57,255 bases of DNA from Candidatus Binatus soli (lineage in GTDB: Bacteria > Desulfobacterota > Binatia > Binatales > Binataceae), in contig DLMJ01000022.1 in the NCBI GenBank assembly GCA_002479255.1, positions 1 to 57,255 of the forward strand, given 5' to 3'. Every line of letters starts with the position of its first letter. Position 1 is the stretch's first letter. The position numbers and the translations under genes were made by a program. Positions 7,927-16,991 of the stretch are shown here, in pieces. The notes below the pieces were generated by a model. It had not been told where the DNA came from, searched no databases, and worked only from the letters and a program-made list of their open reading frames with translations.

Positions 7927-9270
7927 CTACCTGGCCGGGGAAAAGAAGGCGAGAACCGCGTTTGAGACCGCGTGGGGCTCGCTGCCGTCGATGGGCACAA
8001 TATACGCCATCGGCGGCGGCGCAAATCCCAGTGCCTGCTCCGGCGATCCGGTCAATCGCACGCCCGCATAGATAAATGACGATGAATCGGGCGACCAGAT
8101 GGTGTGCGATACGGCGAGTTGGTCGAAGAAACGGTATGCGGTCGATTCGTCGGGCGTCGCGAGAAAGTTGCCGAGCGCTTTTTCGGCGCCGGTCTTAACG
8201 TCGACGACAGACCAAGTGTAGTACGGTTTCTCTTCGGGGACGCCGATGTACGCGAGATGCCGCGAGTCGGGCGCGAAGAAAAATGCGACGACGTCGCTTT
8301 TGGTCAACCATTTCGAATTCGCGCTGGCGACGTCGACCAGCTTGATCCCGTGATAGGTGGGATTCTGCGGCATTATCGCCGTCGAGTAGGCCAGATGCGC
8401 CGAGTCGGGCGCCCACACGAAGCTGTTCTCGCCGACCGGCAAACTCACGACGGAGCGCGGATGACCGGCGTCGGCGTCGGCCACCACTATGTTCGATTCG
8501 GCGTGGTAGTTCGCGATGTAGGCGAGATGCCTGCCGTCAGGCGACCAGGCCGGCGTCTTGAACGGCGTGCGTCCGCTCGAGAGCACCTTGACGATGTTCT
8601 GGCTGGTGGGCGTCACGCTCATCAGCGAAACCTGTTCGGTGCGATCCGAGTCCAGGGCGAGCGTATGCAACGCAACCTCGTCGGGCCGCGCGCCCCAATC
8701 GAAGTACAAAGGCATCCCGGTGGTGACGATTCTAACCGGCCTCGATTCCTTGACCTCGGCCAACACCAGGCTGAGTCCGCGCGGCTCACCGAGCAGAAAT
8801 GAAAGATGCTGCGCGTCGGGCAGCCAGGCCAGGTACACGATGCGCTCGGCGCGGCTTGCAAAGATTTGCGTCGGCTGGCTCCGCGCGAGATCGTAAACCC
8901 ATACCGCGAACGAATTGTCAGCTTGCTTGTGAGTCTCGGACGAATATGCCAGGCGCTTGCCGTCGGGCGAGAACGTCGGCCATCCGTACTCGGTAGTGCT
9001 GGCGGGGCCCGCGTCAAGGACAGAGTCGGCGACCGGCACGATCGCGTCGTCGCGCCGGACGTGAATCGCGGCTGCCTTGCACGTGATGCATTTCGGCTCC
9101 GAACATTTGGTATCGCAGTAGTAGATGTTGGAATCAGTGCCTACGAAAGTGATCGCACCCGGCGGGGGCGCGCCGTGGGCCATCGTCGCGAGGGCGAATT
9201 GAAAAATGACAGCCGCGGCTGCGGGATTCCGCAAGCATGCACGGACGGAGCGCATTACTGATGCCGTCAT
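7927..9270 (-). CDS. Exported TolB-like beta-propeller (PD40) protein
   Basis: I chose the ATG at 9270 (447 aa) because a signal peptide follows (AAAVIFQFALATMAHGAP) and longer versions run into the divergent gene at 9405. The mature protein opens with a Cys-rich strip (YYCDTKC..PKCITCKA) and then has repeated WSPDGRHLAYI / FSPDGKRLAYS / WAPDSAHLAYS motifs. These are the hallmark of PD40 blades, and six or seven can be counted. Such propellers bind proteins or peptides in the periplasm, as TolB does. No tol/pal genes are adjacent, so a Tol role is unlikely. The gene converges with the methyltransferase, with five bases between the stops. Confidence 0.8.
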   Translation of the reverse strand: MTASVMRSVRACLRNPAAAAVIFQFALATMAHGAPPPGAITFVGTDSNIYYCDTKCSEPKCITCKAAAIHVRRDDAIVPVADSVLDAGPASTTEYGWPTFSPDGKRLAYSSETHKQADNSFAVWVYDLARSQPTQIFASRAERIVYLAWLPDAQHLSFLLGEPRGLSLVLAEVKESRPVRIVTTGMPLYFDWGARPDEVALHTLALDSDRTEQVSLMSVTPTSQNIVKVLSSGRTPFKTPAWSPDGRHLAYIANYHAESNIVVADADAGHPRSVVSLPVGENSFVWAPDSAHLAYSTAIMPQNPTYHGIKLVDVASANSKWLTKSDVVAFFFAPDSRHLAYIGVPEEKPYYTWSVVDVKTGAEKALGNFLATPDESTAYRFFDQLAVSHTIWSPDSSSFIYAGVRLTGSPEQALGFAPPPMAYIVPIDGSEPHAVSNAVLAFFSPAR

Positions 9271-9404
9271 CGCGTTTAGAATTGCGCCTGGGGAGGCGCC
9301 AAGGCAAGAACGATCCTGCGCGGGAACCCGTCTGCAGCCGGGCGCGGCGGCAAGCGATCGCGACGTGTTGACACGATGGCGGGCAATCGCGCAAAGTTGA
9401 TGAC

Positions 9405-9839
9405 ATGCGACGAGTTGCAATTGTTTTCTGCGCCGCGCTTTTTGTTGTGCTGCCCACAATTTCGCACGCGCAGTACAACGACACCGATCAACAGAATCCC
9501 AAGGAATATCACGACGAGGATTCGCAGCTGCTCGCGATCTTCGCCGACCTGCTCTATCCCATTGGCTTCGCGGCGGAATGGCTCGTGGCGCGTCCAGTAC
9601 ACTACCTGGTCACCGACAGTCCGGCAGCGCCGGTTTTCCGGCCGGTGGGCGGCAATGACACCACGCCACCGCCGCCGATTCCCATCATTCCGGACAACAC
9701 GATGGAGGCGGCGACGGTGTCCACGACACCGCAGGATTGGTCTCCAACCAGGTTGCCGGTCACGACGAATGCGACCGTGGTTAAGCAGGCAGCGCCGTCA
9801 TCCGCGGCGTCTTCGAGCAGTCAGCCGGCGCTTCACTGA
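9405..9839 (+). CDS. Small exported protein of unknown function
   Basis: 144 residues. A signal peptide (RRVAIVFCAALFVVLPTISHAQ) is followed by an acidic segment, a short amphipathic region (LLAIFADLLYPIGFAAEWLV, VHYLVTD) and a Pro/Thr/Ser-rich tail. The WLVARPVHYLVTD stretch resembles a conserved patch in small exported proteins of unknown function. It is divergent from the propeller gene, with 134 bases between the starts, so they may share a control region. The function is not known. Confidence 0.7.
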   Translation: MRRVAIVFCAALFVVLPTISHAQYNDTDQQNPKEYHDEDSQLLAIFADLLYPIGFAAEWLVARPVHYLVTDSPAAPVFRPVGGNDTTPPPPIPIIPDNTMEAATVSTTPQDWSPTRLPVTTNATVVKQAAPSSAASSSSQPALH

Positions 9840-9934
9840 ATTTTCGCGTCTCGCTGTGAAACATCGTCATTGACGTAATCTTGCGGAGCGTTCAGGGGTT
9901 ATATCCGTCCTTGCCGGGAGGTAGCGTCACTTAG

Positions 9935-10546
9935 ATGGCGGTTGCACTCAAAGAGAAGGCTCCGACCGATCCCGCCGAATTGAAGAAGCGGCGCGAGGGC
10001 GAGCAGGCGAAAGAACGGACGAAGCGCGACAAGGAAAAATCCGAGCTGGGCACATTGTGGAGCCGGCGCGATTTTCTGGGCGTGCTCGGATGGGCGGGGT
10101 TCGGTGCATTCTCGCTGATCGGTCTGCTCGCGGCGATTCGCTCGGCGTTTCCGCGCGTGCTCTTTCTGCCGCCATCGAAATTCAAGGCCGGCTTGCCGGA
10201 CGATTACGTGGTTGGCGAAGTGAGCGAAAAGTACAAGCAGGACTTCCGCACCTGGATCATTCGCACCAAGGCGGGTTTCTACGCGATCTTCGCCAAATGC
10301 ACCCATCTGGGATGCACGCCGCGATGGTTGAATACCGAGCAGAAGTTCAAATGTCCGTGCCACGGCACGGGCTTCTATATCAGCGGACTCAACTTCGAAG
10401 GGCCGGCGCCGCGCCCGATGGATCGATTCAAGATCTACGTTGGCGACGACGGACAGCTGGTGGTCGATAAGTCGGTCGTGTACACGATGGAACCCGACGT
10501 CGATCCGAATGAGCAGTATCCCGAGAGCATCTTGAAGCTCGCCTGA
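9935..10546 (+). CDS. Rieske 2Fe-2S protein with N-terminal membrane/Tat anchor
   Basis: 203 residues. A charged cytoplasmic N-terminus leads to a Tat-like WSRRDFLGVLGW and a hydrophobic anchor (about 48-75). The soluble domain holds both Rieske cluster motifs, CTHLGC and CPCHGTGF, whose Cys/His pairs bind the 2Fe-2S cluster. The GP.PRPMDRF segment is the usual proline loop of bc1/b6f-type Rieske proteins. It should pass electrons from quinol to a periplasmic acceptor. No cytochrome b gene follows; instead a strong terminator ends the transcript. A GGGAGG site lies unusually far (13 bases) from the ATG. It either serves a bc complex encoded elsewhere or acts alone. Confidence 0.9.
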   Translation: MAVALKEKAPTDPAELKKRREGEQAKERTKRDKEKSELGTLWSRRDFLGVLGWAGFGAFSLIGLLAAIRSAFPRVLFLPPSKFKAGLPDDYVVGEVSEKYKQDFRTWIIRTKAGFYAIFAKCTHLGCTPRWLNTEQKFKCPCHGTGFYISGLNFEGPAPRPMDRFKIYVGDDGQLVVDKSVVYTMEPDVDPNEQYPESILKLA

Positions 10547-10571
10547 CAGAGACTTAGAATTGCGAGGCGGC

Positions 10572-10620
10572 GGACGCAGCTCGGTAAAGAGCCGCGTCCG
10601 TTTTTTATTTTTTTATTTTT
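10572..10620 (+). terminator. Rho-independent terminator after the Rieske gene
   Basis: GGACGCAGCTC (10572-10582) pairs with GAGCCGCGTCC (10589-10599) with one A.C mismatch around the loop GGTAAA. It is followed by a T-rich run with 18 T among 20 bases (10601-10620). This is a strong intrinsic terminator that isolates the Rieske gene from the hydrolase gene. Confidence 0.85.
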
Positions 10621-10643
10621 CCACTGGGAGTAAATTTTTCGCG

Positions 10644-11447
10644 ATGCCAATAATCAAAGCCGGTAACATCAACCTCAACTACGAAACTTACGGCGACGGC
10701 GAGCCGTTGCTGCTGATCATGGGATTTGGGATGTCGGGCGCCGCGTGGATTCCGTCGTTGCCGTTCTTCAGCGGTTTCAAGTGCATCTATTTTGACAATC
10801 GCGGAACAGGACTCAGCGACAAGCCCGAGGGTATCTACACCGTCGAGGGCATGGCCGATGACGCGAGCAACCTGATCCGGGCGCTCGGAATCGCAAAAGC
10901 AAAAGTATTCGGAGTCTCGATGGGCGGGATGATCGCGCAGGAGCTCACGCTCAGGCATCCCGAGCAGGTCGCCAAGGTCGTGCTTGGATGCACGATGGCG
11001 GGAGGGCCAACCGCGAAGATGGCGGCGCCGGAGATCCTCGACAGGTTAATGACGGGGAGCAAGATCATGGCGAGCGACCCCGAAAAGGGGTTCGACATCC
11101 TGCTGCCAGCGCTTATGCCGGTGGAATTCGCCGCCGAGCATCCCGAGATCAAAGCGATGATGGTCGCGGGCGCGAAGATGATGCCATCCACGCCGGCGGA
11201 GACCGCGGACCGCGCGATCGCGGGAATCTTGCAGTTCAACGCGTACGATCGGCTGCCGCAGATCAAGTGCCCGGTGCTGATCGTTCACGGCGACAAGGAC
11301 GTGCTGGTGCTGCCGGAGAACGCCAAGCTCATCAAGAGCAGAATCCCGCAGGCCGAGTTGTACATGATTGGGGGCGCGGGGCACGCATTTCAGGTGGCAG
11401 ATCCAGTCGGGATTCACCAGAAAATCGTCGATTGGCTGAGGAACTGA
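10644..11447 (+). CDS. Alpha/beta-hydrolase fold protein
   Basis: 267 residues from the ATG at 10644, since upstream codons lie in the terminator. The fold shows LLIMGFGMSGAAW (oxyanion region), FDNRGTGLSDKP, the nucleophile elbow GVSMGG (Ser), an acid in HGDKDVLV and the catalytic His in GGAGHAF. The complete Ser-Asp-His triad predicts an esterase, lactonase or C-C hydrolase; 3-oxoadipate enol-lactonase-like and polyketide hydrolases share this wording. The substrate is unknown. It stands alone between a terminator and an intergenic gap of about 200 bases. Confidence 0.85.
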   Translation: MPIIKAGNINLNYETYGDGEPLLLIMGFGMSGAAWIPSLPFFSGFKCIYFDNRGTGLSDKPEGIYTVEGMADDASNLIRALGIAKAKVFGVSMGGMIAQELTLRHPEQVAKVVLGCTMAGGPTAKMAAPEILDRLMTGSKIMASDPEKGFDILLPALMPVEFAAEHPEIKAMMVAGAKMMPSTPAETADRAIAGILQFNAYDRLPQIKCPVLIVHGDKDVLVLPENAKLIKSRIPQAELYMIGGAGHAFQVADPVGIHQKIVDWLRN

Positions 11448-11644
11448 GCTTATTGAAACAGGTTCAGGCTGAATCCCGCAGGGGGCATTGGATAATCCGC
11501 ACTCAGCGGCCCCTTGCGCCAATTGGGCGGCAACGGGAACGAGTGATCGTGTGTGGGCTCGCAAAGGCAAGACGGGACGCCGATGACAATCGTCAAGCAC
11601 CCCTTACCGGCGGAAGCGAAAGCAGCCCGGATCTGTGACAGTCG

Positions 11645-13105
11645 ATGATCGATAGTTCGCCACCGCCGCGATGGCGGCGCCGCGATTCCGCAGCGATCGG
11701 CGCGCTGTTAATAGCCGCATTGGCCACGCGCTTGTGGCATTTCTGGCTGCCCCCGGTCCTGATCTTCGACGAGAAGGACATCGTCGAACAAGCGCGTAAC
11801 TATCTTTTAGGGTTGCCCTTCAAGGCTGTTCATCCACCTCTTTCAAGCCTCCTGGTAGCGTCGAGCATGAAAGTTTTGGGAGTTAACGCGGTGGCTTGGC
11901 GTTTGCCCAGCGTGCTGTTCGGGACCGCGCTGGTGGGCATAACTTACTTGCTCGGTCGTCGCATCTGCGGATCCCGAATCGCAGCTGGGTTGGCAGCGGG
12001 CTTCGTGATCTGTGATGGCCTGTTCATCGTGGACTCGCGGACCGCGCTCTGGGAAATCTTCTATCTCACTTTCGCAGCCTGCGCGTACCTGGCGCTGTTC
12101 ACCTTCATGCAGAGCCGCAGCAAATCGATTCAGCGCCGAGCGCTCGCCCTGATGGGGGTTGCGCTCGGGCTTGGCCTTGCTTCCAAGCTGCTGATCCCGG
12201 CGGTCACTTTTGCGCTGGTGATGGCCTTCGTGTTTGGCGCGCTGCTTAGCGAAAGTTGGTCGTCACCTCGTACACAAACGCCGGCGAAAGCCCAGGGCTC
12301 CGTGCTCATACTCGATCTTGCAAGCGCGCTGGCGCTGGTGGGTGGATTGAGCGCGTTAGTCTATTTCGTGGTCTTCATCCCGAACTACTGGTTCGGCTGG
12401 TGGCGCGGCGTCGGCGATCAGTTGGCTTACTACCATCAAGAATTTCGTTATCAGATATGGCTCCAAACCAGTGGCCACCCTTATGCTTCCCGGTGGTGGA
12501 GCTGGCCGCTCATGCTTCGCTCCATCCTGTATTGGAGAGACGACCGCTTTTTCCCCGACAGTCCCGTGCTCGCGATACGGGCGCTTGGCAACCCCGTGAT
12601 CTGGTGGGGGGTGCTGGTGTCGGTTCCGCTGGCAGCGCTCAAAGCTATCGCGCGGCGTGACGCAGCAATGGCCTTCGTCGTGGTTGGATACGCGGGATAC
12701 CTCGCAATGTGGATTCCCATCAGTCGCTACCAGTTTGTCTACTACTATATGCCCTCGCTGTATCTGGGTTTTTTCGCATTGGCCTCGACAGTCGTGGAAT
12801 GTGCGGGTGGCGAACCAGGCAGCTGGGAGCCGGTCGCGCTCCTCACCCCTGTGATAGCGGCGTTGGTGCTCGGCGCGGGCGCGCCTTACGGTCTGGGGAT
12901 CGCGGCTGCGCTGGCGGGCGCGTACCTCGGCTTGCGCTATTACAGCCCGCGCCATGCCGGAATGTTCGTCTCCATCGTGTTTGTTACCACCGTCTTCGCC
13001 CTGTCTGTTTATTTCTTTCCGCTCTGGACCGGCGCGCCGCTGTCACCGGCCGGCTTCCAGCAGCGCATGTGGCTGCATGGCCCAGGGTTGGCCAATTGGA
13101 TCTGA
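11645..13105 (+). CDS. PMT-type (GT-C) membrane glycosyltransferase
   Basis: 486 residues with about ten membrane segments. The first outward loop carries FDEKDIVEQARNYL, the Asp/Glu pair typical of GT-C mannosyltransferases, then HPPL. The C-terminal part holds GHPYASRWWSWPLM, characteristic of PMT family protein O-mannosyltransferases. Such enzymes use a polyprenyl-phosphate sugar to glycosylate secreted proteins or lipids. The next gene, 16 bases downstream, encodes an exported sugar-binding-like protein, which suggests one transcript. Whether the acceptor is protein (such as the Thr-rich linkers at 1-4 kb) or lipid is open. Confidence 0.8.
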   Translation: MIDSSPPPRWRRRDSAAIGALLIAALATRLWHFWLPPVLIFDEKDIVEQARNYLLGLPFKAVHPPLSSLLVASSMKVLGVNAVAWRLPSVLFGTALVGITYLLGRRICGSRIAAGLAAGFVICDGLFIVDSRTALWEIFYLTFAACAYLALFTFMQSRSKSIQRRALALMGVALGLGLASKLLIPAVTFALVMAFVFGALLSESWSSPRTQTPAKAQGSVLILDLASALALVGGLSALVYFVVFIPNYWFGWWRGVGDQLAYYHQEFRYQIWLQTSGHPYASRWWSWPLMLRSILYWRDDRFFPDSPVLAIRALGNPVIWWGVLVSVPLAALKAIARRDAAMAFVVVGYAGYLAMWIPISRYQFVYYYMPSLYLGFFALASTVVECAGGEPGSWEPVALLTPVIAALVLGAGAPYGLGIAAALAGAYLGLRYYSPRHAGMFVSIVFVTTVFALSVYFFPLWTGAPLSPAGFQQRMWLHGPGLANWI

Positions 13106-13121
13106 ACCGGGCGGTTTCTCA

Positions 13122-13820
13122 GTGAAGCTTAAATCCTCCCTGAAAAGCTCGAGCATTCTGCTGGTGGCGCTGCTGCTTTGCACCGGAGCGGGGACGGCAG
13201 ACGAAAATCTTCTGCGCAACGGCGAGTTGCGGGAAGGTACGCTCAATAGTCCCGCTTACTGGCGAGCCCAGAGCCTGCGACATGACTCGAAGACGTTTGC
13301 CTGGTCCCACCGTCAGGATGCTCCCGGCGAGTTGCAGATCACCGGGGCCAAGGCCGATATGGCCGTCTGGAGTCAGACTGTAGATCTAGCGCCGGGTTGG
13401 TACCGTCTCTCCGGCGAGCTGCGTGCGGAGAACATCGATCCCCACGGCGACGTGCTGATCGGAATCTCCGCCGGCGGAGACACCTTGAGCCTGCCGATCA
13501 AGGTGACCAGTTCCTCGGATTGGAACAGCGGAGTTTTGTACTTTAAGATCGGGATCCCCCGCGAGCTCCAGATCAGGTGTATGGTGGGCGCATCGCCCGG
13601 CACTGTGCGCTTTCGCCGCATTCTCCTGACCAAGGCTTCGGCGCCGCCCCGCGAAGCCGCTCAGATTGATATCGAAGCGATATCAGTACAGGGTGACCAA
13701 ATTGCGTGGGAGGATCGTCCGCCCCGCGGCAACCCCTGGACGGTGCCGGCCACGATTTTGCTGCTGGCGGCTATTACTCTCTGGGGTTGGTTGGGTTTCA
13801 AGCGAAACCAAGCCGGCTGA
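13122..13820 (+). CDS. Exported, C-terminally anchored beta-sandwich protein (CBM-like)
   Basis: I chose the GTG at 13122 (232 aa), because it is followed by a signal peptide (SILLVALLLCTGAGTAD) and lies just after the glycosyltransferase stop. The mature part opens ENLLRNGELREGTLNSPAYW, the wording of carbohydrate-binding modules of CBM4/9-like galactose-binding folds, and continues with strands around WSQTVDLAPGWYRLSGELRA. The C-terminus has one membrane helix (ATILLLAAITLWGWLGF) and a short KRNQ tail. Its coupling to the PMT-type enzyme suggests a partner in envelope glycosylation, which is inference. Confidence 0.7.
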   Translation: MKLKSSLKSSSILLVALLLCTGAGTADENLLRNGELREGTLNSPAYWRAQSLRHDSKTFAWSHRQDAPGELQITGAKADMAVWSQTVDLAPGWYRLSGELRAENIDPHGDVLIGISAGGDTLSLPIKVTSSSDWNSGVLYFKIGIPRELQIRCMVGASPGTVRFRRILLTKASAPPREAAQIDIEAISVQGDQIAWEDRPPRGNPWTVPATILLLAAITLWGWLGFKRNQAG

Positions 13821-13859
13821 AGGTCGGCCTGCGGCAGGGTCTGCGATGAGGGGACAAAT

Positions 13860-14792
13860 ATGAACGATGAGGCAGCGAAGAGTTCGCCTTGGGACGTGTT
13901 CATCCATTTGCTTGCGGTGATCGCTCTATACATCAGTGTCTCTGGCGCGATCACCCTGCTTTTTCAGTTCATCGATCTTGCGCTGCCCGATCCTCTCGAC
14001 CGCGGAACCGACGTCCTCGACAACATCCGCTATGGCGTGTCGATGGTGATCGTATTTTTCCCGGCGTATTGGTGGGCGTGGCGCGCTATCGAAATCGATC
14101 TCGCGTCGAACCCGAAGAAACGGCGATTGTGGGTACGCACCTGCCCCATCTACCTCACGCTCTTTCTCGCTGGATTGCTGGCGCTGGGAGATTTGGTTTG
14201 CCTGTTATATTACCTGATGAGCGGCGACCTGACGTCGCGATTTCTGTTGAAAGTTATCGCAGTTCTGGTCGTCGCGGGCGGAGTACTGGTCTTTTACCGC
14301 AACGCGCTTGGCCGTGAACCTGGTCCTCTGCCGGCCGCCATGCGTGCATTTGCGTACGCCGCGGCTGCGTTGGCGGGTGCGTTGGTAATAGGAGGATTTA
14401 TCGCTGCGGGGCCGCCGATGCGTGCTCGCCTCGTTCGCCTGGACCAGCAACGACTACAAGATCTCGACGCTGTGCAAGCGAAAATCGTCCAGTACTGGCA
14501 GGCCAAGAGCGAGCTCCCAGCTTCGCTCGATCAGTTGAAAGACGATATCGAGGGATATTCTCCGCAACGGGATCCGGTTAGTGGCGACTCATACGGTTAT
14601 CAAAGGACCGGGCCAACGTCATTCGAACTCTGTGCGAATTTCGCGCTCAAGGACTCGGATGTAGAACACAACCTGCCGCCATTTCCTATGATGGGTACAA
14701 GCACCGCATGGAATCATGAGGCCGGGCACTACTGCTTTCCGCGAACGGTCGACCCCGCGCTACACCCTGCAAGGAAATTCCGATCGTCTTGA
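13860..14792 (+). CDS. DUF5671-like membrane protein with C-terminal soluble domain
   Basis: 310 residues. At least four membrane segments (IHLLAVIALYISVSGAITLL, SMVIVFFPAYWWAW, LTLFLAGLLALGDLVCLLYY, LLKVIAVLVVAGGVLVF) fit the DUF5671 four-helix pattern, and a fifth (ALAGALVIGGFIAAGP) follows. The tail (about 200-310) reads YWQAKSELPASLDQLKDD and DPVSGDSYGYQ, resembling the C-terminal part of type II secretion pseudopilins. The ATG comes 39 bases after the previous gene, so co-transcription is likely. The function is unknown. Confidence 0.75.
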   Translation: MNDEAAKSSPWDVFIHLLAVIALYISVSGAITLLFQFIDLALPDPLDRGTDVLDNIRYGVSMVIVFFPAYWWAWRAIEIDLASNPKKRRLWVRTCPIYLTLFLAGLLALGDLVCLLYYLMSGDLTSRFLLKVIAVLVVAGGVLVFYRNALGREPGPLPAAMRAFAYAAAALAGALVIGGFIAAGPPMRARLVRLDQQRLQDLDAVQAKIVQYWQAKSELPASLDQLKDDIEGYSPQRDPVSGDSYGYQRTGPTSFELCANFALKDSDVEHNLPPFPMMGTSTAWNHEAGHYCFPRTVDPALHPARKFRSS

Positions 14793-14797
14793 GCGAG

Positions 14798-14827
14798 GCC
14801 GGGTCGATTGAGACGGATCGACCGGGC
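14798..14827. terminator. Hairpin between convergent genes
   Basis: GCCGGGTCGAT (14798-14808) pairs with ATCGACCGGGC (14817-14827) with one mismatch around TGAGACGG, six bases after the stop of the membrane protein gene. There is no T tract. It may be a bidirectional 3'-end hairpin facing the minus-strand gene at 14980. Confidence 0.35.
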
Positions 14828-14979
14828 TGGCGTGCGGTCCGCTGAGTGAGCGTTTTCGCCTGCTCTATTTCCCGGTTCCTTTGAGCTGAATGACCCGCGG
14901 GTTGTTGCTCATGCAACTCGGACTCGGGTTGCCGCCGTCAGTCTCGTTGTCGCCGCAATCGTGCAGGCGGCGATCGGAT

Positions 14980-15246
14980 TTAATGCTGGTGCTCATATGC
15001 CCGGTGCTCTTCGGGCGTCTCGTGCTGAACCCATTCCGGGTGGTGCTGATGAACCCATTCATGGCGGTTACTGATCCACCAGGATCGATCATGCCAGACG
15101 TGATATTCGTCGTAATCGCCTACCACCACCGGCCCTCTCGGAGGCCCGTAATAACCAGGTCGGGAATAAAAGCAGGCCTGGAACGTGAGCGTCCCGAACA
15201 GCAGCATCGCTACCAGGATCACAAATGATCTACTTTTCATTTTCAT
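14980..15246 (-). CDS. Small exported His/Trp-rich protein
   Basis: 88 residues. A signal sequence (VILVAMLLFGTLTFQAC) ends in a possible lipobox Cys, and the mature part is Tyr/Gly/Pro-rich and then very rich in His, Trp and Glu (HVWHDRSWW, HEWVHQHHPEWVQHE). The His content suggests metal binding, which is inference. Its start follows the stop of the gene at 15254 by seven bases and uses TAGGAACC as a ribosome site that overlaps that stop, so the two are co-expressed. Confidence 0.65.
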   Translation of the reverse strand: MKMKSRSFVILVAMLLFGTLTFQACFYSRPGYYGPPRGPVVVGDYDEYHVWHDRSWWISNRHEWVHQHHPEWVQHETPEEHRAYEHQH

Positions 15247-15253
15247 ATGGTTC

Positions 15254-15595
15254 CTAGACCTGAATCAGTACACCGTTGTGGATTAAAAAACTCAGCACAT
15301 TGGCGCCAAGGCGATGTGACTCCTGGTCCGGGTTGTGTTCGCGAAACTCACGAATCTTTTTGGCGTAATGGGCGCGCCATTTTGCGCTGATTATTCGCTC
15401 ACCATCTGACTTCCGAACCCGAAAGCATCGCCCGATAATCGTATCGGGATCCTCGCCCACGAATTCGCAGAATCGCGCGAGCGCTTGCAGCTTGTCGGGC
15501 TCTTCGGCAATCGGGTCGCCGCCCCACTGATCGCTTAGATCGCGCCGCCACGTCCTGACTGACTGGTACCCTTCGATCGTCTGCTCGGTCATCAT
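15254..15595 (-). CDS. Hypothetical protein with integrase-N-terminus-like helices
   Basis: 113 residues, soluble and charged. The central part (KLQALARFCEFVGEDPDTII, RAHYAKKIREFREH) has the helical spacing seen in SAM-like N-terminal domains of tyrosine recombinases, but there is no catalytic domain. It could be a free-standing domain or a small regulator. It starts MMTEQ, with two adjacent ATG codons, and is translationally close to the His-rich protein gene. The function was not recognised. Confidence 0.6.
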   Translation of the reverse strand: MMTEQTIEGYQSVRTWRRDLSDQWGGDPIAEEPDKLQALARFCEFVGEDPDTIIGRCFRVRKSDGERIISAKWRAHYAKKIREFREHNPDQESHRLGANVLSFLIHNGVLIQV

Positions 15596-15657
15596 CTCTA
15601 TTCCGGAAGATCATTCCTGCGCCACGTCAACTCTTCTGGTATTCCATCGCGCTTCTG

Positions 15658-16884
15658 CTACTTCGAGAAAATGTGAACCGCCATCGCCGCGGCATCGCGT
15701 CCCAGAAAGCCGCCGCCGTTTTCAGTGAGTCCTACGCGCGCGCCATTCACTTGGCGGGCACCGCATCGGCCGCGCAGCTGATCGACGATTTCCACGATCT
15801 GTGCGATTCCAGTGGCGCCAATCGGATGGCCCTTCGAGAGCAGCCCCCCGCTGGGATTGACGACGTGGGCTCCGCCGAGATCCATGGCGCCGCTCGCGAG
15901 GAACTTGGGACCCTCGCCCCGGGCGCAGAGTCCAAGTTCCTCACATGAGATGAGTTCCGCCGGCGCAGCGGCGTCGTGGACCTCGAGCACGTCGATGTCT
16001 GACGGCCCGACGCCGGCGATTTCGTAAGCGCGCTTGGCCACGCGCTCGAGCGCGGTGGGTTCGTCGGCTGCGCGATCGCGCCCCGAAAAGACTACTGAGG
16101 CGCGCACCTCGACCGGCGTTGCGATACCCAATCGGCGCGCATGCTTCTCCGACATGAGCACTGCCGCGGCTGCACCGTCTCCGATCGGCGAACACATCAA
16201 TACGGTCAAGGGCGGCGAGACCTCGCGCGCGGCCAGGACCTGCTCGCGCGTGACGCGATCGTGGAACTGCGCCTTGGGATTCAGGGCGCCAAAGGCGTGA
16301 CTCTTCACAGCGATATCGGCAAAGGTGTCAGCAGTCGCACCGCTGATCTTCATGTATTCGCGCGTGGAGGCCGCGTAGATATCCATAAAGAACGATTTCT
16401 TTTCGCCTCCACCCTCGATTTCCGGTTTTGCGTCGCCGGAGCCCATCCGAGCCTTGAGTTCGCGAAATTGCTCCAGATCCACGGCGGTGCCGATCGCCCT
16501 GAAGGTGACACCCTTATCGGGATGGGTCATCTTCTCCGCGCCGACAGCGAGCGTGACGTCGTAGAGTCCCGATTGAATCGCCATCCACGCGAGATGGAAT
16601 GCGGACGAAGCGGAGGCACACGCGTTTTCCACGTTGAACAGTGGAACACCAAGGATTCCGGTGTTCCGAAGCGCGACTTGTCCACGGATCATTTCCTGGC
16701 CGGTGATCAATCCGGCAATCGCATTGGAAAAGAAAACCGCCTCGATATCCTTCGGCGCGATGCCCGCGTCCTTGAGGGCATCGCCCACCGCTTCTTCGGC
16801 CAGCGAGCGGACGCCGCGATCTGAATACTTGCCGAAGCGCGTCATCCCGACGCCCGCTACTGTCACACGTTCTCTGTTTGGCAT
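15658..16884 (-). CDS. Thiolase-family enzyme (SCP-x/acetyl-CoA acetyltransferase-like)
   Basis: 408 residues. The active-site Cys lies in VENACASASSAFH, the second half shows LEVHDAAAPAELI, and the conserved GHPIGATGIAQ carries the catalytic His. The start VAGVGMTRFGKYSDR is typical of the SCP-x/lipid-transfer thiolase subgroup, which works on branched or sterol-side-chain acyl-CoA. These enzymes cleave 3-oxoacyl-CoA or form C-C bonds from acetyl-CoA. The ribosome site AAGGAG precedes the ATG. The usual DUF35 OB-fold partner is not next door. The neighbouring acyl-CoA dehydrogenase on the same strand suggests a beta-oxidation-like branch. Confidence 0.88.
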   Translation of the reverse strand: MPNRERVTVAGVGMTRFGKYSDRGVRSLAEEAVGDALKDAGIAPKDIEAVFFSNAIAGLITGQEMIRGQVALRNTGILGVPLFNVENACASASSAFHLAWMAIQSGLYDVTLAVGAEKMTHPDKGVTFRAIGTAVDLEQFRELKARMGSGDAKPEIEGGGEKKSFFMDIYAASTREYMKISGATADTFADIAVKSHAFGALNPKAQFHDRVTREQVLAAREVSPPLTVLMCSPIGDGAAAAVLMSEKHARRLGIATPVEVRASVVFSGRDRAADEPTALERVAKRAYEIAGVGPSDIDVLEVHDAAAPAELISCEELGLCARGEGPKFLASGAMDLGGAHVVNPSGGLLSKGHPIGATGIAQIVEIVDQLRGRCGARQVNGARVGLTENGGGFLGRDAAAMAVHIFSK

Positions 16885-16991
16885 TTTCGATTCTCCTTGT
16901 CATGCGCGGGCGATGTTGATTCCCGCTTTCTCTCGATCGATCGGTCCCTGAAGACGCACCATGTTGATTACTATGCGATCCTGACGCGGCG

